This document shows, one piece after another, positions 34,313 through 42,969 of a DNA stretch of 64,000 nt. The notes beneath the pieces were generated by a model. It had not been told where the DNA came from. It worked only from the letters and a program-made list of their open reading frames with translations, and did no database searches. Each line of letters begins with the position of its first letter. Position 1 is the stretch's first letter. The stretch is from positions 62,001 to 126,000 of the forward strand of contig CAXPDR010000018.1 in NCBI GenBank assembly GCA_964215955.1. Direction: 5' to 3'. A program made the position numbers and the translations under genes. Origin of the DNA: GCA-2706205 sp964215955 (GTDB lineage: Bacteria; Bdellovibrionota; Bacteriovoracia; Bacteriovoracales; Bacteriovoracaceae).

Positions 34313-35376
34313 TTCATATCAAAATATCTTTCAATTATTTCCTCTTTCGTATTATTTAATAATTCCAGTAAAGAAATAGGTAGTATTACGTTTAACTCTC
34401 TAGCTTTTGTATCTAACTCGTTGATTATATAATTTTGAATTTTTCCATTAATAAAAGTTTTTCTTTCATCAAGACTTGATGTGTTAAGATTTTTAGACTC
34501 TAAAAGAATTTCTGCAGCAATTATTATTTTTTTTACACAGTAATAAAAGGACTCCACAAGAACAGTATCATTCATTTCTTTTAATTTAATTAATGATCCC
34601 ATATCACTAAATCCACCACTCAAAAGTAAGTTTTGAGGATCGAGAGCAGTTCCTTTTATCATGGAATGCTTCGAGGCTGGTATATAACCAATAATCAATG
34701 AATCAATGAATAGGTCACACCAAGAAAATACAATGGAAAAATCTTCACTCCAAGAGATTTGTACTCTTGAATCTCTTTCCTTTAAATCCATCAATCTAAA
34801 AGGTGGTGTCGGATATAAATATTCAATTACACCAAAAGAGTCGTTTGTCATTATTTTATCAATATGTGGAGATAAGAACTGACTGACATTTCTTTTTAAT
34901 ATATTGATAACCTCAGCCTGATATTCACGATTATATTCAAAAATAGAAAGAGGAATCGGAACATTTGGTACTCTATTAAACAAAGTTAAATATTTATTAA
35001 TGAAATCTATACTTAATTCAAACTCCTCAGTTAGCTCGGTTAAAAGACACTGAAAAGGAATTTTCCTCTCCAACATTGGAAACATTTCATTTATGTTATT
35101 ATTTCCAAGTATACTTTCTTTTGAGCATATTTTCGTTTCATATTCCTCAAGATTATCTAAAGAGCCTTTAATAGAAAGATAAATATTTGAGGATACGGTT
35201 TTATAAATTGAACGTTTATGATTTTTCAAATAAAAACTATCTTTTGTATCAAGATTATTTTTAGAATATTCACTTAAGTTTGGAATTTGATTACTCAACA
35301 GATCAAAACATCCATGATTATAGTTTTCTAGAGATTTTATTAGAGTAATGTTTTTTTTCATAATATAATTTACCAA
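34309..35376 (-). CDS. Uncharacterised protein near the YcaO/SagB cluster
   Basis: I do not recognise this 355-aa protein. It is soluble and mostly helical. It contains VIEYLYPTPPFRLMDL and the segment IPASKHSMIKGTALDPQNLL, followed by GGFSDMGSLIKL. The DPQN...GGF-D-GS pattern is faintly like a kinase-fold catalytic and metal loop, but other kinase motifs are not visible. The start could be Met1 or Met6 (MKKNITLIKS). It is divergent from the next gene across 28 nt, implying a very compact shared control region. Both may be enzymes or regulators of the cluster. Confidence 0.6.
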   Translation of the reverse strand: MVNYIMKKNITLIKSLENYNHGCFDLLSNQIPNLSEYSKNNLDTKDSFYLKNHKRSIYKTVSSNIYLSIKGSLDNLEEYETKICSKESILGNNNINEMFPMLERKIPFQCLLTELTEEFELSIDFINKYLTLFNRVPNVPIPLSIFEYNREYQAEVINILKRNVSQFLSPHIDKIMTNDSFGVIEYLYPTPPFRLMDLKERDSRVQISWSEDFSIVFSWCDLFIDSLIIGYIPASKHSMIKGTALDPQNLLLSGGFSDMGSLIKLKEMNDTVLVESFYYCVKKIIIAAEILLESKNLNTSSLDERKTFINGKIQNYIINELDTKARELNVILPISLLELLNNTKEEIIERYFDMN

Positions 35377-35404
35377 ACAAACTTGTTAACTAGTAGATAT
35401 TTTC

Positions 35405-36571
35405 ATGAAATTTAAGCTTAATAAAGATATTTTTATAATATTTGATTCCAACAAGACTCCATATCTACTTGGCCCAAGACTCAATAATTTTACCCGAATC
35501 AATGATTTAAAAGCTCTACTCTACCACTATTTTAGTGTTCTAAAGGAATTTACCATTGAGGATATATTGAACAAGTATAAGAATGATTGCAATAAACAGG
35601 TGAATTCGGTCGAAGAGGTTATTTTAAAAAAAGAATTTAATTGGTTTAAAGATAATAATTTTCTGGTTCTTGAAAATTCCAATTTTAAAGAATCCAAGGA
35701 ATATTACATTGAGTATACATTTTCCAATAAAGAAAACAAGGAGTTTAAATTAAGCGCATCAGTTCTTAAATCATCTCTAGCCACTCAATGGTGCTTTGCT
35801 CTTAGCTTCCAATTACAAAACTCACCTTCATTATTAAGAAATGGACTTTTTTATGGAAACACTTTTCAATCTCTAGAGGATGTATCAAAAAAGATACATA
35901 AAATATCTGAAAAATGTGAAAAGATTCTTAAAGATTTTTTTGAATTCAATCTTGATTTTTACTTTAATCAAAAAATAACCAAAGATTCTCTTTGGAAACT
36001 TCATAAAGCTTTTGAAGATTACTATCCAAAAGTTTTAACTCTCTTGGAAGAAAATAAAAACAATTCAGAATTAGAAGATCTCAACAACTTAATGAGAGAC
36101 TTGAATTATTATATTCACATGGCCGAAGATATCTTAAATAATTGGGAAGGTGGTTTTATAGAGATTATTTTCCCAAAGAGCACTTATCCAATACCAATTT
36201 CAAGTGAAAAGAATGAACTTTTTTCGACTAAACTATTAGAGAAACATATCTATTTAAATTATTATCAAATTGGCTATTCAGTCCTTGCAGCCTACGAAGC
36301 TGGAACAGATTCAAAGCCAAATCCTCAATCATCATTTTGTGCTAACCATTTTATTTACTCTAGACCTAATGTTGAACTTTTAAAAAAAGATCAATATGAA
36401 CAAATTAAGAACTGGTTACGAGAAAAGCATAATTTAGATATAAATGATCTATCATTAAGACTTGGCCACGTTCCTTTGGCGAAGCTTAATACTGAATTAT
36501 CCTACATCGAGTTAAACAATATTCTTAAAAATTTTCAAACTCTAACGAATATTTCTGTTAAAGAAGTTTGA
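35405..36571 (+). CDS. Uncharacterised protein, possible N-terminal winged-helix/RRE-like domain
   Basis: I do not recognise this 388-aa protein. Residues 1-95 contain strands (DIFIIFDSNKTPYLLG) and helices (LKALLYHYFSVL, FTIEDILNKY, FNWFKDNNFLVLE). This pattern is compatible with a PqqD-like recognition domain. A helical middle is rich in Lys/Glu. Near the C-terminus is IYLNYYQIGYSVLAAYEAG and a FCANHFIYSRPNVELL segment. It ends convergently, with a 30-nt overlap, into the HTTM gene at 36542. Its position within the peptide-modification genes is the only clue to function. Confidence 0.6.
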   Translation: MKFKLNKDIFIIFDSNKTPYLLGPRLNNFTRINDLKALLYHYFSVLKEFTIEDILNKYKNDCNKQVNSVEEVILKKEFNWFKDNNFLVLENSNFKESKEYYIEYTFSNKENKEFKLSASVLKSSLATQWCFALSFQLQNSPSLLRNGLFYGNTFQSLEDVSKKIHKISEKCEKILKDFFEFNLDFYFNQKITKDSLWKLHKAFEDYYPKVLTLLEENKNNSELEDLNNLMRDLNYYIHMAEDILNNWEGGFIEIIFPKSTYPIPISSEKNELFSTKLLEKHIYLNYYQIGYSVLAAYEAGTDSKPNPQSSFCANHFIYSRPNVELLKKDQYEQIKNWLREKHNLDINDLSLRLGHVPLAKLNTELSYIELNNILKNFQTLTNISVKEV

Positions 36572-37393
36572 TGCTGGCTTAGCAAGAAAAATGCATAAAA
36601 TAGGAAGGAAATGGCTGTATAAAAAATTTATCTCAAGAGTAAGTAAAATCATAAGGTGAAATATCCCAATAATAAATAAAATTACATAATCAAGATTTTT
36701 AACTAATAAGCCAAAACATAAAACGACTTCTAAAATAATTGTAAGCCAACTTATAAATTTCAAGAATATTAAGTTATCAATAAATAATAATGAAAATGTA
36801 TTTCCGGTTAAAATATGTTTTTGAATGAAATAGGCCTGCAAAGTGTAACCATCCATCCACTTCATTCCACTTGTGGCCAGCTTTATATAACCACTTCCAA
36901 AATATCCTGAACATGCGATTAGTTTAAAAATAAGTAATTCCCACTTATAACCTTTAGCATAAAAGCTGTCTTTAAATCCAAATTTGTTTGATGGAACAAA
37001 ATTGAATGTTATTAAAAAATATAAAATTAAATTATGAGAGTGCCAAACATAATTAGATGTAGCAGATTTCATAGAACCAAGATTATTTCCCATGAATAGA
37101 AAGAAAAACACCGTTGACAATATGGTTGTCATCCTTGGCTTAAAACTGATCCCAAGTAAAAACAAAGACAAAAGAAGAATTATATAGACAGCCCAGTTAA
37201 CATCAAGGCTCCACTGGTTTATTGAAAATGTTTCAAATAAAGGTATTGGATTATAGTTACCCCCATATGGTGCGTAGACGTAGAAAGGGTTTAAAATTAA
37301 ATAACTGAAAACGACTAAACAAAACAAACTCCGAAACCAAATAAATTGACCTAAATTTTCTTCACTTGTAAAAATATTATTCATTAAATTCAT
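36542..37393 (-). CDS. HTTM-domain membrane protein
   Basis: This 283-aa protein is mostly membrane helices. It includes the HTTM-type stretch CSGYFGSGYIKLATSGMKW, then MDGYTLQAYFIQKHI, similar to the substrate-side helix of the family (Gly-x-x-K-L ... W-x-x-G). Start may be Met1 (37393) or Met4 (37384); both overlap the end of the preceding partner gene, suggesting coupled translation. Unlike the 437-aa protein, it has no soluble C-terminal domain. The separate partner gene upstream may supply it. Confidence 0.75.
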   Translation of the reverse strand: MNLMNNIFTSEENLGQFIWFRSLFCLVVFSYLILNPFYVYAPYGGNYNPIPLFETFSINQWSLDVNWAVYIILLLSLFLLGISFKPRMTTILSTVFFFLFMGNNLGSMKSATSNYVWHSHNLILYFLITFNFVPSNKFGFKDSFYAKGYKWELLIFKLIACSGYFGSGYIKLATSGMKWMDGYTLQAYFIQKHILTGNTFSLLFIDNLIFLKFISWLTIILEVVLCFGLLVKNLDYVILFIIGIFHLMILLTLEINFLYSHFLPILCIFLAKPASNFFNRNIR

Positions 37394-37811
37394 AACTTTT
37401 AATCTTTTGCCTTTTAAATTTAAGAGGTGAAGTACTTTGAATGGTAACCATCACTAAATTAATTTGAAATTTTTCACTAAAAGGCTTTATTTTTATTTTA
37501 AAGGTTTCAGACTTAAAAATTGAAGTAATATAATGATCTAACTCTTTATATCTTTTATTATAATAGGCACTATAAACAAAGCGGTTAAAAGTAACTGGAT
37601 CGAAAGAGATCCTTTTTAAAAAATCTTTTTCAATAGTCTCCGCACTCTTTAATTCTAAAGTAAAAACGTAAACTTTACTTGGATGATAGCTATAGTTAAA
37701 AACCCTCCAATCAGTAAATGGCCAATTCTCGATTTTTAAAAAGATTGGACCGTAAAACAAGCTTAAAAGAGTCACAAAAACTATAGTATGCCACTTAACT
37801 ATTTTATTTAT
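37377..37811 (-). CDS. Membrane-anchored partner of the HTTM protein, probable ATA start
   Basis: If translation starts at the ATA at 37809-37811, which lies 8 nt after an AGGAG RBS (37820-37824), the product is 144 aa. It then has a short basic N-terminus, one membrane helix (TIVFVTLLSLFYGPIFLKI) and an extracytoplasmic domain ending PLKFKRQKIKSYEFNE. The open frame extends farther upstream, but that part is antisense to the neighbouring signal peptide gene and lacks an RBS. GTG 37775 would cut into the membrane helix. ATA is a rare start; it may be a decayed ATG. Layout matches the HTTM partners at 13.2 and 43.0 kb. Confidence 0.55.
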   Translation of the reverse strand: MNKIVKWHTIVFVTLLSLFYGPIFLKIENWPFTDWRVFNYSYHPSKVYVFTLELKSAETIEKDFLKRISFDPVTFNRFVYSAYYNKRYKELDHYITSIFKSETFKIKIKPFSEKFQINLVMVTIQSTSPLKFKRQKIKSYEFNE

Positions 37812-37875
37812 AAGAATTTCTCCTATTTTTATGATTTTATTGTAAGATTTGAATATAGAAAAAAAAAGGTGGATT

Positions 37876-38310
37876 ATGAAAAAGTTTATTCGTTTTTTTG
37901 CCGCAGCGCTCCTGTTATTTACAACCACTTCCGTTTTCTCTGAAGATATACAAAATTGGTCTAAAGAAAATGTTAATTTTTTTAAAAAAGATAATTTTAA
38001 TTGGAACCTAACAATTACTTCGTTTAAGAATAAAAAATCCAAGATGAATCTACCACAAAAAGGAAAAGTTACCCTTTGGAAAGGAAAAGAGTGCCTTGTG
38101 TATCCTGAGCTCCAACCTAAGAATCATGAAAAGTATAATGGTAAAACACAGGTTTTTAAAAAACTAAAGTGTAAAAATGCTAAGAAAAAGGGAAAAGAGT
38201 CTATAAATTACTTAATTACCATGTGTGATAAAAAAGAGAAAAAAAAGAAAATTGTTATGTCTATGGGTAAACCAAACACACCCACAAGTGTATATATTGA
38301 TTGCAATTAA
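37876..38310 (+). CDS. Small secreted basic protein of unknown function
   Basis: This 144-aa protein has a clear signal peptide (MKKFIRFFAAALLLFTTTSVFSE) cleaved near residue 22. The mature region is very lysine-rich and has four cysteines (ECLV, LKCKN, TMCDK and the C-terminal IDCN), which could form two disulfides. RBS AGGTGG lies 3 nt from ATG 37876, chosen over an upstream in-frame codon that lacks one. It opens a plus-strand operon with the JmjC-like and two SGNH genes. I know no family for it. Confidence 0.7.
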   Translation: MKKFIRFFAAALLLFTTTSVFSEDIQNWSKENVNFFKKDNFNWNLTITSFKNKKSKMNLPQKGKVTLWKGKECLVYPELQPKNHEKYNGKTQVFKKLKCKNAKKKGKESINYLITMCDKKEKKKKIVMSMGKPNTPTSVYIDCN

Positions 38311-39305
38311 TGATTCAAAACATCCAGAATTATATCCTATCTGCTAGAAGTTCAAAGTCAAATATTACTGTTTTTGATTTTGACACACAAGCATGTAATC
38401 TTTTAACTTCAGAAGCAATTCATAATTCTATCAATAATACACAAGAAACAATTTATCACAAACTTCAAGATGGCGGATTTCAAACTAACTTAGCACCAGT
38501 TGAATATAAAAAACAAATTGAACTGGCAAAAAATGGAAAATATGGATTTAGAATAATTAACGCTCATTACAATTCAGATATAATTAAAAGTATTACAGCA
38601 AGTCTATCTATTCAAAATAACTGCAATAGTGCTTGTAATCTCTATTTCACACCAAAAAATGTAAAAGCTCTCAATAAGCATACGGATAACTATGATATTT
38701 TCATCCTACAGCTAGAAGGTTCCAAGAATTGGATTTTCAATGACTTCCAACTATTACTTAAACAAGGTGAAGCTATTTACATTCGAAAGGGGCAAGAACA
38801 TGAAGCAATTTCACAAGAGGACTCTACACATTTAGCATTTTCAATCCCCAGACTTACTTTCGGCGATATTATTAATAAATCACTTGAATTACAGAACTTA
38901 ACCGTTGATGTAGACTTTCCGCAATTTAATGAAAATATTGAAAGTTTATTCAATACAGAGTTCATAGATTTCACAAAAAAGAATATAAGCAAAATTCATG
39001 CTCTATACACAAATCAAATTTTTCTTGCCAGAAACTCTAGTCCATTTCATGAACCCCTGGCTTTTAATCCTGAAGGGCTGTTTGTTATAAATTTCCCTAC
39101 GGTTATAAGAATTCAACAAAAATCTGATCTTGTTAAAATTTGTACCTCTGAACATTTTTTCGAATTCGATAAAAATTTTGAAATACAAATTTTAAATGAT
39201 ATTTATAATTTAAATCTTAAAAGTTATCCGATTGATAATGTTAAAAGGTTATCCTTTCTAAGATTTCTTTATAATAAGAAACTAATTAGAAACTTAAATT
39301 TATGA
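38310..39305 (+). CDS. JmjC/cupin-type 2OG oxygenase-like protein
   Basis: This protein of about 331 aa has ALNKHTDNYDIFILQLEG (HxD metal pair), then SKNWIF and LLKQGEAIYIRKGQEHEA with the distal His. The pattern strongly resembles the ribosomal-oxygenase branch (YcfD/RoxA, NO66) of JmjC enzymes, which hydroxylate Arg or His in proteins. The start is the ATG overlapping the previous stop (TAATG); a TTG at 38301 is in frame but has no RBS. Its end overlaps the next gene by 4 nt. In this setting the target might be a cluster peptide instead of a ribosomal protein; that is inference. Confidence 0.75.
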   Translation: MIQNIQNYILSARSSKSNITVFDFDTQACNLLTSEAIHNSINNTQETIYHKLQDGGFQTNLAPVEYKKQIELAKNGKYGFRIINAHYNSDIIKSITASLSIQNNCNSACNLYFTPKNVKALNKHTDNYDIFILQLEGSKNWIFNDFQLLLKQGEAIYIRKGQEHEAISQEDSTHLAFSIPRLTFGDIINKSLELQNLTVDVDFPQFNENIESLFNTEFIDFTKKNISKIHALYTNQIFLARNSSPFHEPLAFNPEGLFVINFPTVIRIQQKSDLVKICTSEHFFEFDKNFEIQILNDIYNLNLKSYPIDNVKRLSFLRFLYNKKLIRNLNL

Positions 39306-40822
39306 GAGTCCGAATATTAGCTTTTATCTTATTCAATGTTTTTATCTATATTGGATTACACTTCTACGCAAAACATAAATACATTTATAAACTAACCCAT
39401 TATCACAATAGTGATAAACGATTTAAAGGTTATGATAAGTATTTAAACTTACAGCTTCCAAAAAAGCTAAAAAAAGAACTCGGTTTTACTTTCTATAATA
39501 CAGAGAATTCCTATGAAAAATATATTGCTAAACCGAAAGATAAACCAAGAATAGGTATATTAGGGAATAGCTTAACATGGGGTTCTGAAATAAATCCTAA
39601 TCTAGCGTATACCAACTTATTAAATCAAACAGGACTGAAATATGATTTCATTAGTTTAGCGGCTCCAAGCTTTGGTTTTTTTCGCTCAGAACGCTTACTA
39701 AAATATTACAAAGAAGAATTAAGCCTAGATAAAATAATTCTAGGTCCTTTTTTATTAGAACCAAACAAAGATTTAACCTTCGATATGATGTTTGGTTCTA
39801 TTGCGGGAGGTTATTCACATGGACGTTATATATATGATCATGAACTAAAATATATCTCACCTACATTAATCGCCACCTCTAATCGATTCGAAAATATAAA
39901 AGAAAAAGTTAAACTTATTCCAGATATAAATGAAATACTCTATGACTATCATGGCCCTTATAATTTTCACTTAATTTCGAAACTATTCAATAATAACTAT
40001 ATTAATCCATTCTATGATTACAGAGATCAATCAGTATTTAATGAATACAAATATATAACCCAAAAGTTGATAAAAAGATTAACCAAAAACTATGAAGTAA
40101 TAAGTCTAGAATTAGATGAAAATATTAATCAAAATTTATCAAGTTCATTTCCAAAGCTTACTAGAATAATAAAACTGGAGATTCCACAAAAAATTCCCTA
40201 TTGGAAGCTAAGGCATCCATCAGAGTTAGGTCATCAAGCTATAAGTGAAATAATCAAGTTGAGACTAGAAAATAAAATGAAACAAATAAAATATTTAAAA
40301 GTTTGTACAAATAATATTAATATTGATAAATTTCAAAATTCAATTGGTTTAAATTCAAACTCAAAAAAAATCGGTTTTCTCAATAAAGACAAAAGAATAA
40401 ATTCCCAAGATACAATGATTGTACTCACTGAGAATAATGACTTTATAAACTCATCCATTATAACGATTACAAAAGCTCTTCCCTCTGTTGAAGTCTTTCT
40501 TGATGACAAAAAACAAAATATTGTAGAAAAAATCGGAAAAAATATTTACTTAATAAATTTTCCCTCCTCAAGACTGGTTAAAGGAATTTTTCCTATAAAT
40601 CGATATTTTTATTTTCCCAATACCTCTGACATTAAGATCAAAGCCAACAATGAAATCCTTTACCATGGAGCTAAGAATAAAGTTAACTATATTAAAAACC
40701 TTAATTACATTAGATTAAATAAAATTGATGATTCTCATTCAATTCGAAACCAAGCCTCTTACAAGTTGCATTTACCTAAAAAGTTAACTATTACCGGAAA
40801 TTTCAAATATGACTGTAACTAG
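39302..40822 (+). CDS. SGNH-hydrolase-like membrane-anchored protein with C-terminal extension
   Basis: This 506-aa protein has an N-terminal anchor (ILAFILFNVFIYIGLHFY). Block I reads RIGILGNSLTWGSEI with the nucleophile serine, and the late block reads KLRHPSELGHQAISEI, where the catalytic Asp of DxxH is replaced (K-L-R-H). About 170 residues follow with beta-rich, Asn/Lys-rich sequence (LPKKLTITGNFKYDC), perhaps a carbohydrate- or lipid-binding part. It overlaps both neighbours by 4 and 14 nt. Activity is uncertain because of the missing Asp. Confidence 0.7.
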   Translation: MRVRILAFILFNVFIYIGLHFYAKHKYIYKLTHYHNSDKRFKGYDKYLNLQLPKKLKKELGFTFYNTENSYEKYIAKPKDKPRIGILGNSLTWGSEINPNLAYTNLLNQTGLKYDFISLAAPSFGFFRSERLLKYYKEELSLDKIILGPFLLEPNKDLTFDMMFGSIAGGYSHGRYIYDHELKYISPTLIATSNRFENIKEKVKLIPDINEILYDYHGPYNFHLISKLFNNNYINPFYDYRDQSVFNEYKYITQKLIKRLTKNYEVISLELDENINQNLSSSFPKLTRIIKLEIPQKIPYWKLRHPSELGHQAISEIIKLRLENKMKQIKYLKVCTNNINIDKFQNSIGLNSNSKKIGFLNKDKRINSQDTMIVLTENNDFINSSIITITKALPSVEVFLDDKKQNIVEKIGKNIYLINFPSSRLVKGIFPINRYFYFPNTSDIKIKANNEILYHGAKNKVNYIKNLNYIRLNKIDDSHSIRNQASYKLHLPKKLTITGNFKYDCN

Positions 40823-41840
40823 ATTCATTTTTACCTTTTTTTTAGCGCAAGCGATGGCTTTTTTAATTTTTGAATTAGGTTTCAATATCTTTCAAAACTT
40901 TAAACCAATACCCTACTATCAAGCGAAAAAGATTTTGGAATATGACAGCGGCACCGTTTGGAAACATCGAAATAATTTGAATACAAATTTTTTAGGTGGA
41001 AAATTTACAACGAATCCTGATGGCTTTAGAAGTAAAAAGAAAACTCCTAGTGAAAAAGTCGATGTTTTACTCCTAGGTCCATCAAGTGCTGTAGGTTGGA
41101 ATGTTAATGATGACGAAACATATTCCCAAATACTCTCAAAACTGAGCACAAGGGAAGTTTTCAATGCATCCCAGATTGGTTTTACAATAGATCAAGGTAA
41201 ACATTTATTTAGAAAGTATTTTCAAAATAAAAAAATTAAAACTGTGCTTCTTTCATTTGGTATAAACGAATTGGACTATTTCCCCTTCTGGAATTCTAAA
41301 AACTCTCTTTACAACTTTTCTAGAAATTATTTTAACTCGATAGATTTCTTACTAGATTCTTTTAAAAGTTTTGAAGGTACTTTTTCCTGCACTTCAGAGA
41401 TAAGAGTTAAACAAAGAATGTCTTTGGAGCAATTTGAAAATGTAGCTGATGAATTTATTAAGGACTTAAAGCTCAAAAATATTCAAGTGCTACTCCTAAA
41501 CACTGCTCATAATTATGGTAGTTATAATTCTAAACTGAAGAAGCATGAAGTTCTGGATAGCACACAACTTTTTAACGATTACAAGAAACTATTTAATGCT
41601 GGTGACTGTGCCAATGCACGGGATGCATTTATAAAAGCTAAAAAGTTTGATAGCTTTAGAATTGAAAACCAAATTAAAGAAGTAAATTTTATTCTTTGGA
41701 AGCTTTCTCAAAAATATTCGATTCCACTTATTGATATAGATAAAGCGATATCCAATAAGAACCATTATTTTTTTGATCATATTCATTTTTCTAAAGCCGG
41801 AAATGAAGAAATTTCAAAATTGATATTAGAAGAACTTTAA
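40809..41840 (+). CDS. SGNH-hydrolase-like membrane-anchored protein
   Basis: This 343-aa protein has an N-terminal membrane segment (FIFTFFLAQAMAFLIFELGF). The catalytic set looks complete: LLGPSSAVGWNV (serine), LSFGINELDYFPFW and DHIHFSKAGNEEIS (DxxH). It is a paralog of the protein at 21266-22345, with matching NASQIGFTIDQG and GINELDYFPF blocks and similar length. The pair suggests duplication within the island. It follows the larger SGNH gene with a 14-nt overlap and faces a small DUF5989-like gene on the other strand. Confidence 0.8.
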   Translation: MTVTRFIFTFFLAQAMAFLIFELGFNIFQNFKPIPYYQAKKILEYDSGTVWKHRNNLNTNFLGGKFTTNPDGFRSKKKTPSEKVDVLLLGPSSAVGWNVNDDETYSQILSKLSTREVFNASQIGFTIDQGKHLFRKYFQNKKIKTVLLSFGINELDYFPFWNSKNSLYNFSRNYFNSIDFLLDSFKSFEGTFSCTSEIRVKQRMSLEQFENVADEFIKDLKLKNIQVLLLNTAHNYGSYNSKLKKHEVLDSTQLFNDYKKLFNAGDCANARDAFIKAKKFDSFRIENQIKEVNFILWKLSQKYSIPLIDIDKAISNKNHYFFDHIHFSKAGNEEISKLILEEL

Positions 41841-41844
41841 CTGT

Positions 41845-41973
41845 TTAAAAACTATATACCGAAGGTTCAAAAGAATTCTGGCTACCAAAGAACGTCATAA
41901 GAATTAGCCAGAAGATTAAAACGACTATAAACAAAACTAAATAAATTATTTTTTTAGACTTATTTTTTTTCAT
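41845..41973 (-). CDS. 42-aa single-helix protein, DUF5989-like
   Basis: This minus-strand ORF from ATG 41973 encodes a basic start (MKKNKSKK), one membrane helix (IIYLVLFIVVLIFWLILM) and a tail ending FEPSVYSF. Form and tail match the DUF5989-like protein at 21161 (helix, then P-x-x-Y-x-x-F) and it again lies beside the matching SGNH paralog. It ends 4 nt from that gene's stop in convergent orientation. The RBS is not strong. It is too short for most gene finders, but placement and composition support it. Confidence 0.5.
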   Translation of the reverse strand: MKKNKSKKIIYLVLFIVVLIFWLILMTFFGSQNSFEPSVYSF

Positions 41974-42031
41974 AATGGTTAAAACCAACTAACATTTACC
42001 AAGTAAACAAAACTAATAAAGGTATGTCAAA

Positions 42032-42940
42032 ATGCAAAATCAAAAGAAGCTGTTATATATATTTTTTCTCAGTATTTTTATTATAAGTTGTGCACATAAT
42101 AAAGTCAGTCCTAAATTATCAAAACCTATTAACACGGATCAAAAAGTAATTATCATCACTGGAACTGCATCAGGGTTGGGAAAAGCAACTGCAAAAAAAC
42201 TTATTAAAGCTGGTCATAAAGTATATGGCTTCGATATTAATAAAAAAGATAACCAATACCTCAATCAACTAGGTGGTTATTCAGTGCATTTAGATGTTAG
42301 GGATTCTTCAAAAGTATTCGAAGCCGTTGATCATGTCTTCTCAAAAGAAAAACGCTTAGATGTTCTCATTAACAACGCAGGAATTCTACATTTCGGTCCA
42401 ATTGAAGAACCTGATATGAAAGCAGTCCAAAATCAGTTCAATATTAATTTTTTTGGTTATGTAAGATTACAAAATGCAGTACTTCCTTACATGAGGAAAA
42501 AAAAGGCCGGTAGAATTATTAATATTTCTTCTGCACTGGGAAAATTTTCATTTCCAATGATCGGATGGTATTCTGCCACAAAGCATGCCGTTGAAGGGAT
42601 GAGCGATGCCTTAAAACTAGAAGTCAAACCTTTTAACATTGAGGTTATAAAAATTCAGCCAGGCGCATTTAAGTCCAACCTAACCCCCTTTGGTTTAAAA
42701 CGAATAAAGGATCAAAAAATTGAAAATGACTACAAAACTTCTATACAAAAGTTAAGGCAAACCTTAGAAAAAATCGAAAAAGATTTACCTACTCCTGATG
42801 CCGTAGTTGATATTTTAATAGAAGCTATAAATGCCAAAAGACCCAAGTCAGAGTATCGGGTACTTAATGATGCCCACTACTATTACAAAAAACGACGAGA
42901 ACTTAGCAATGATGAATTTTATGAAAGGTTTAATAAATAA
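42032..42940 (+). CDS. Short-chain dehydrogenase/reductase with lipoprotein signal
   Basis: This 302-aa protein has a complete classical SDR domain: TGTASGLGKATA (cofactor loop), DVLINNAGIL (NNAG), the catalytic Ser in INISSALG, and YSATKHAV (Tyr-x-x-x-Lys). Before it lies a lipoprotein signal peptide (LLYIFFLSIFIISCAHNK, lipobox IISC, Cys20). SDR enzymes need NAD(P) and are normally cytoplasmic, so a lipid-anchored periplasmic form is unexpected. Either the signal is real and the cofactor question is open, or the true start lies later; no internal RBS/ATG before the Rossmann fold is obvious. Confidence 0.8.
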   Translation: MQNQKKLLYIFFLSIFIISCAHNKVSPKLSKPINTDQKVIIITGTASGLGKATAKKLIKAGHKVYGFDINKKDNQYLNQLGGYSVHLDVRDSSKVFEAVDHVFSKEKRLDVLINNAGILHFGPIEEPDMKAVQNQFNINFFGYVRLQNAVLPYMRKKKAGRIINISSALGKFSFPMIGWYSATKHAVEGMSDALKLEVKPFNIEVIKIQPGAFKSNLTPFGLKRIKDQKIENDYKTSIQKLRQTLEKIEKDLPTPDAVVDILIEAINAKRPKSEYRVLNDAHYYYKKRRELSNDEFYERFNK

Positions 42941-42969
42941 CCCCTCTTTATTTACAGGTTTAAAGTTAA

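Noticed and set aside
37812..38042. Upstream extension of the HTTM partner reading frame to 38042.
   Set aside because: It is antisense to the signal peptide of a well-supported gene and has no RBS; the AGGAG before ATA 37811 fits better.
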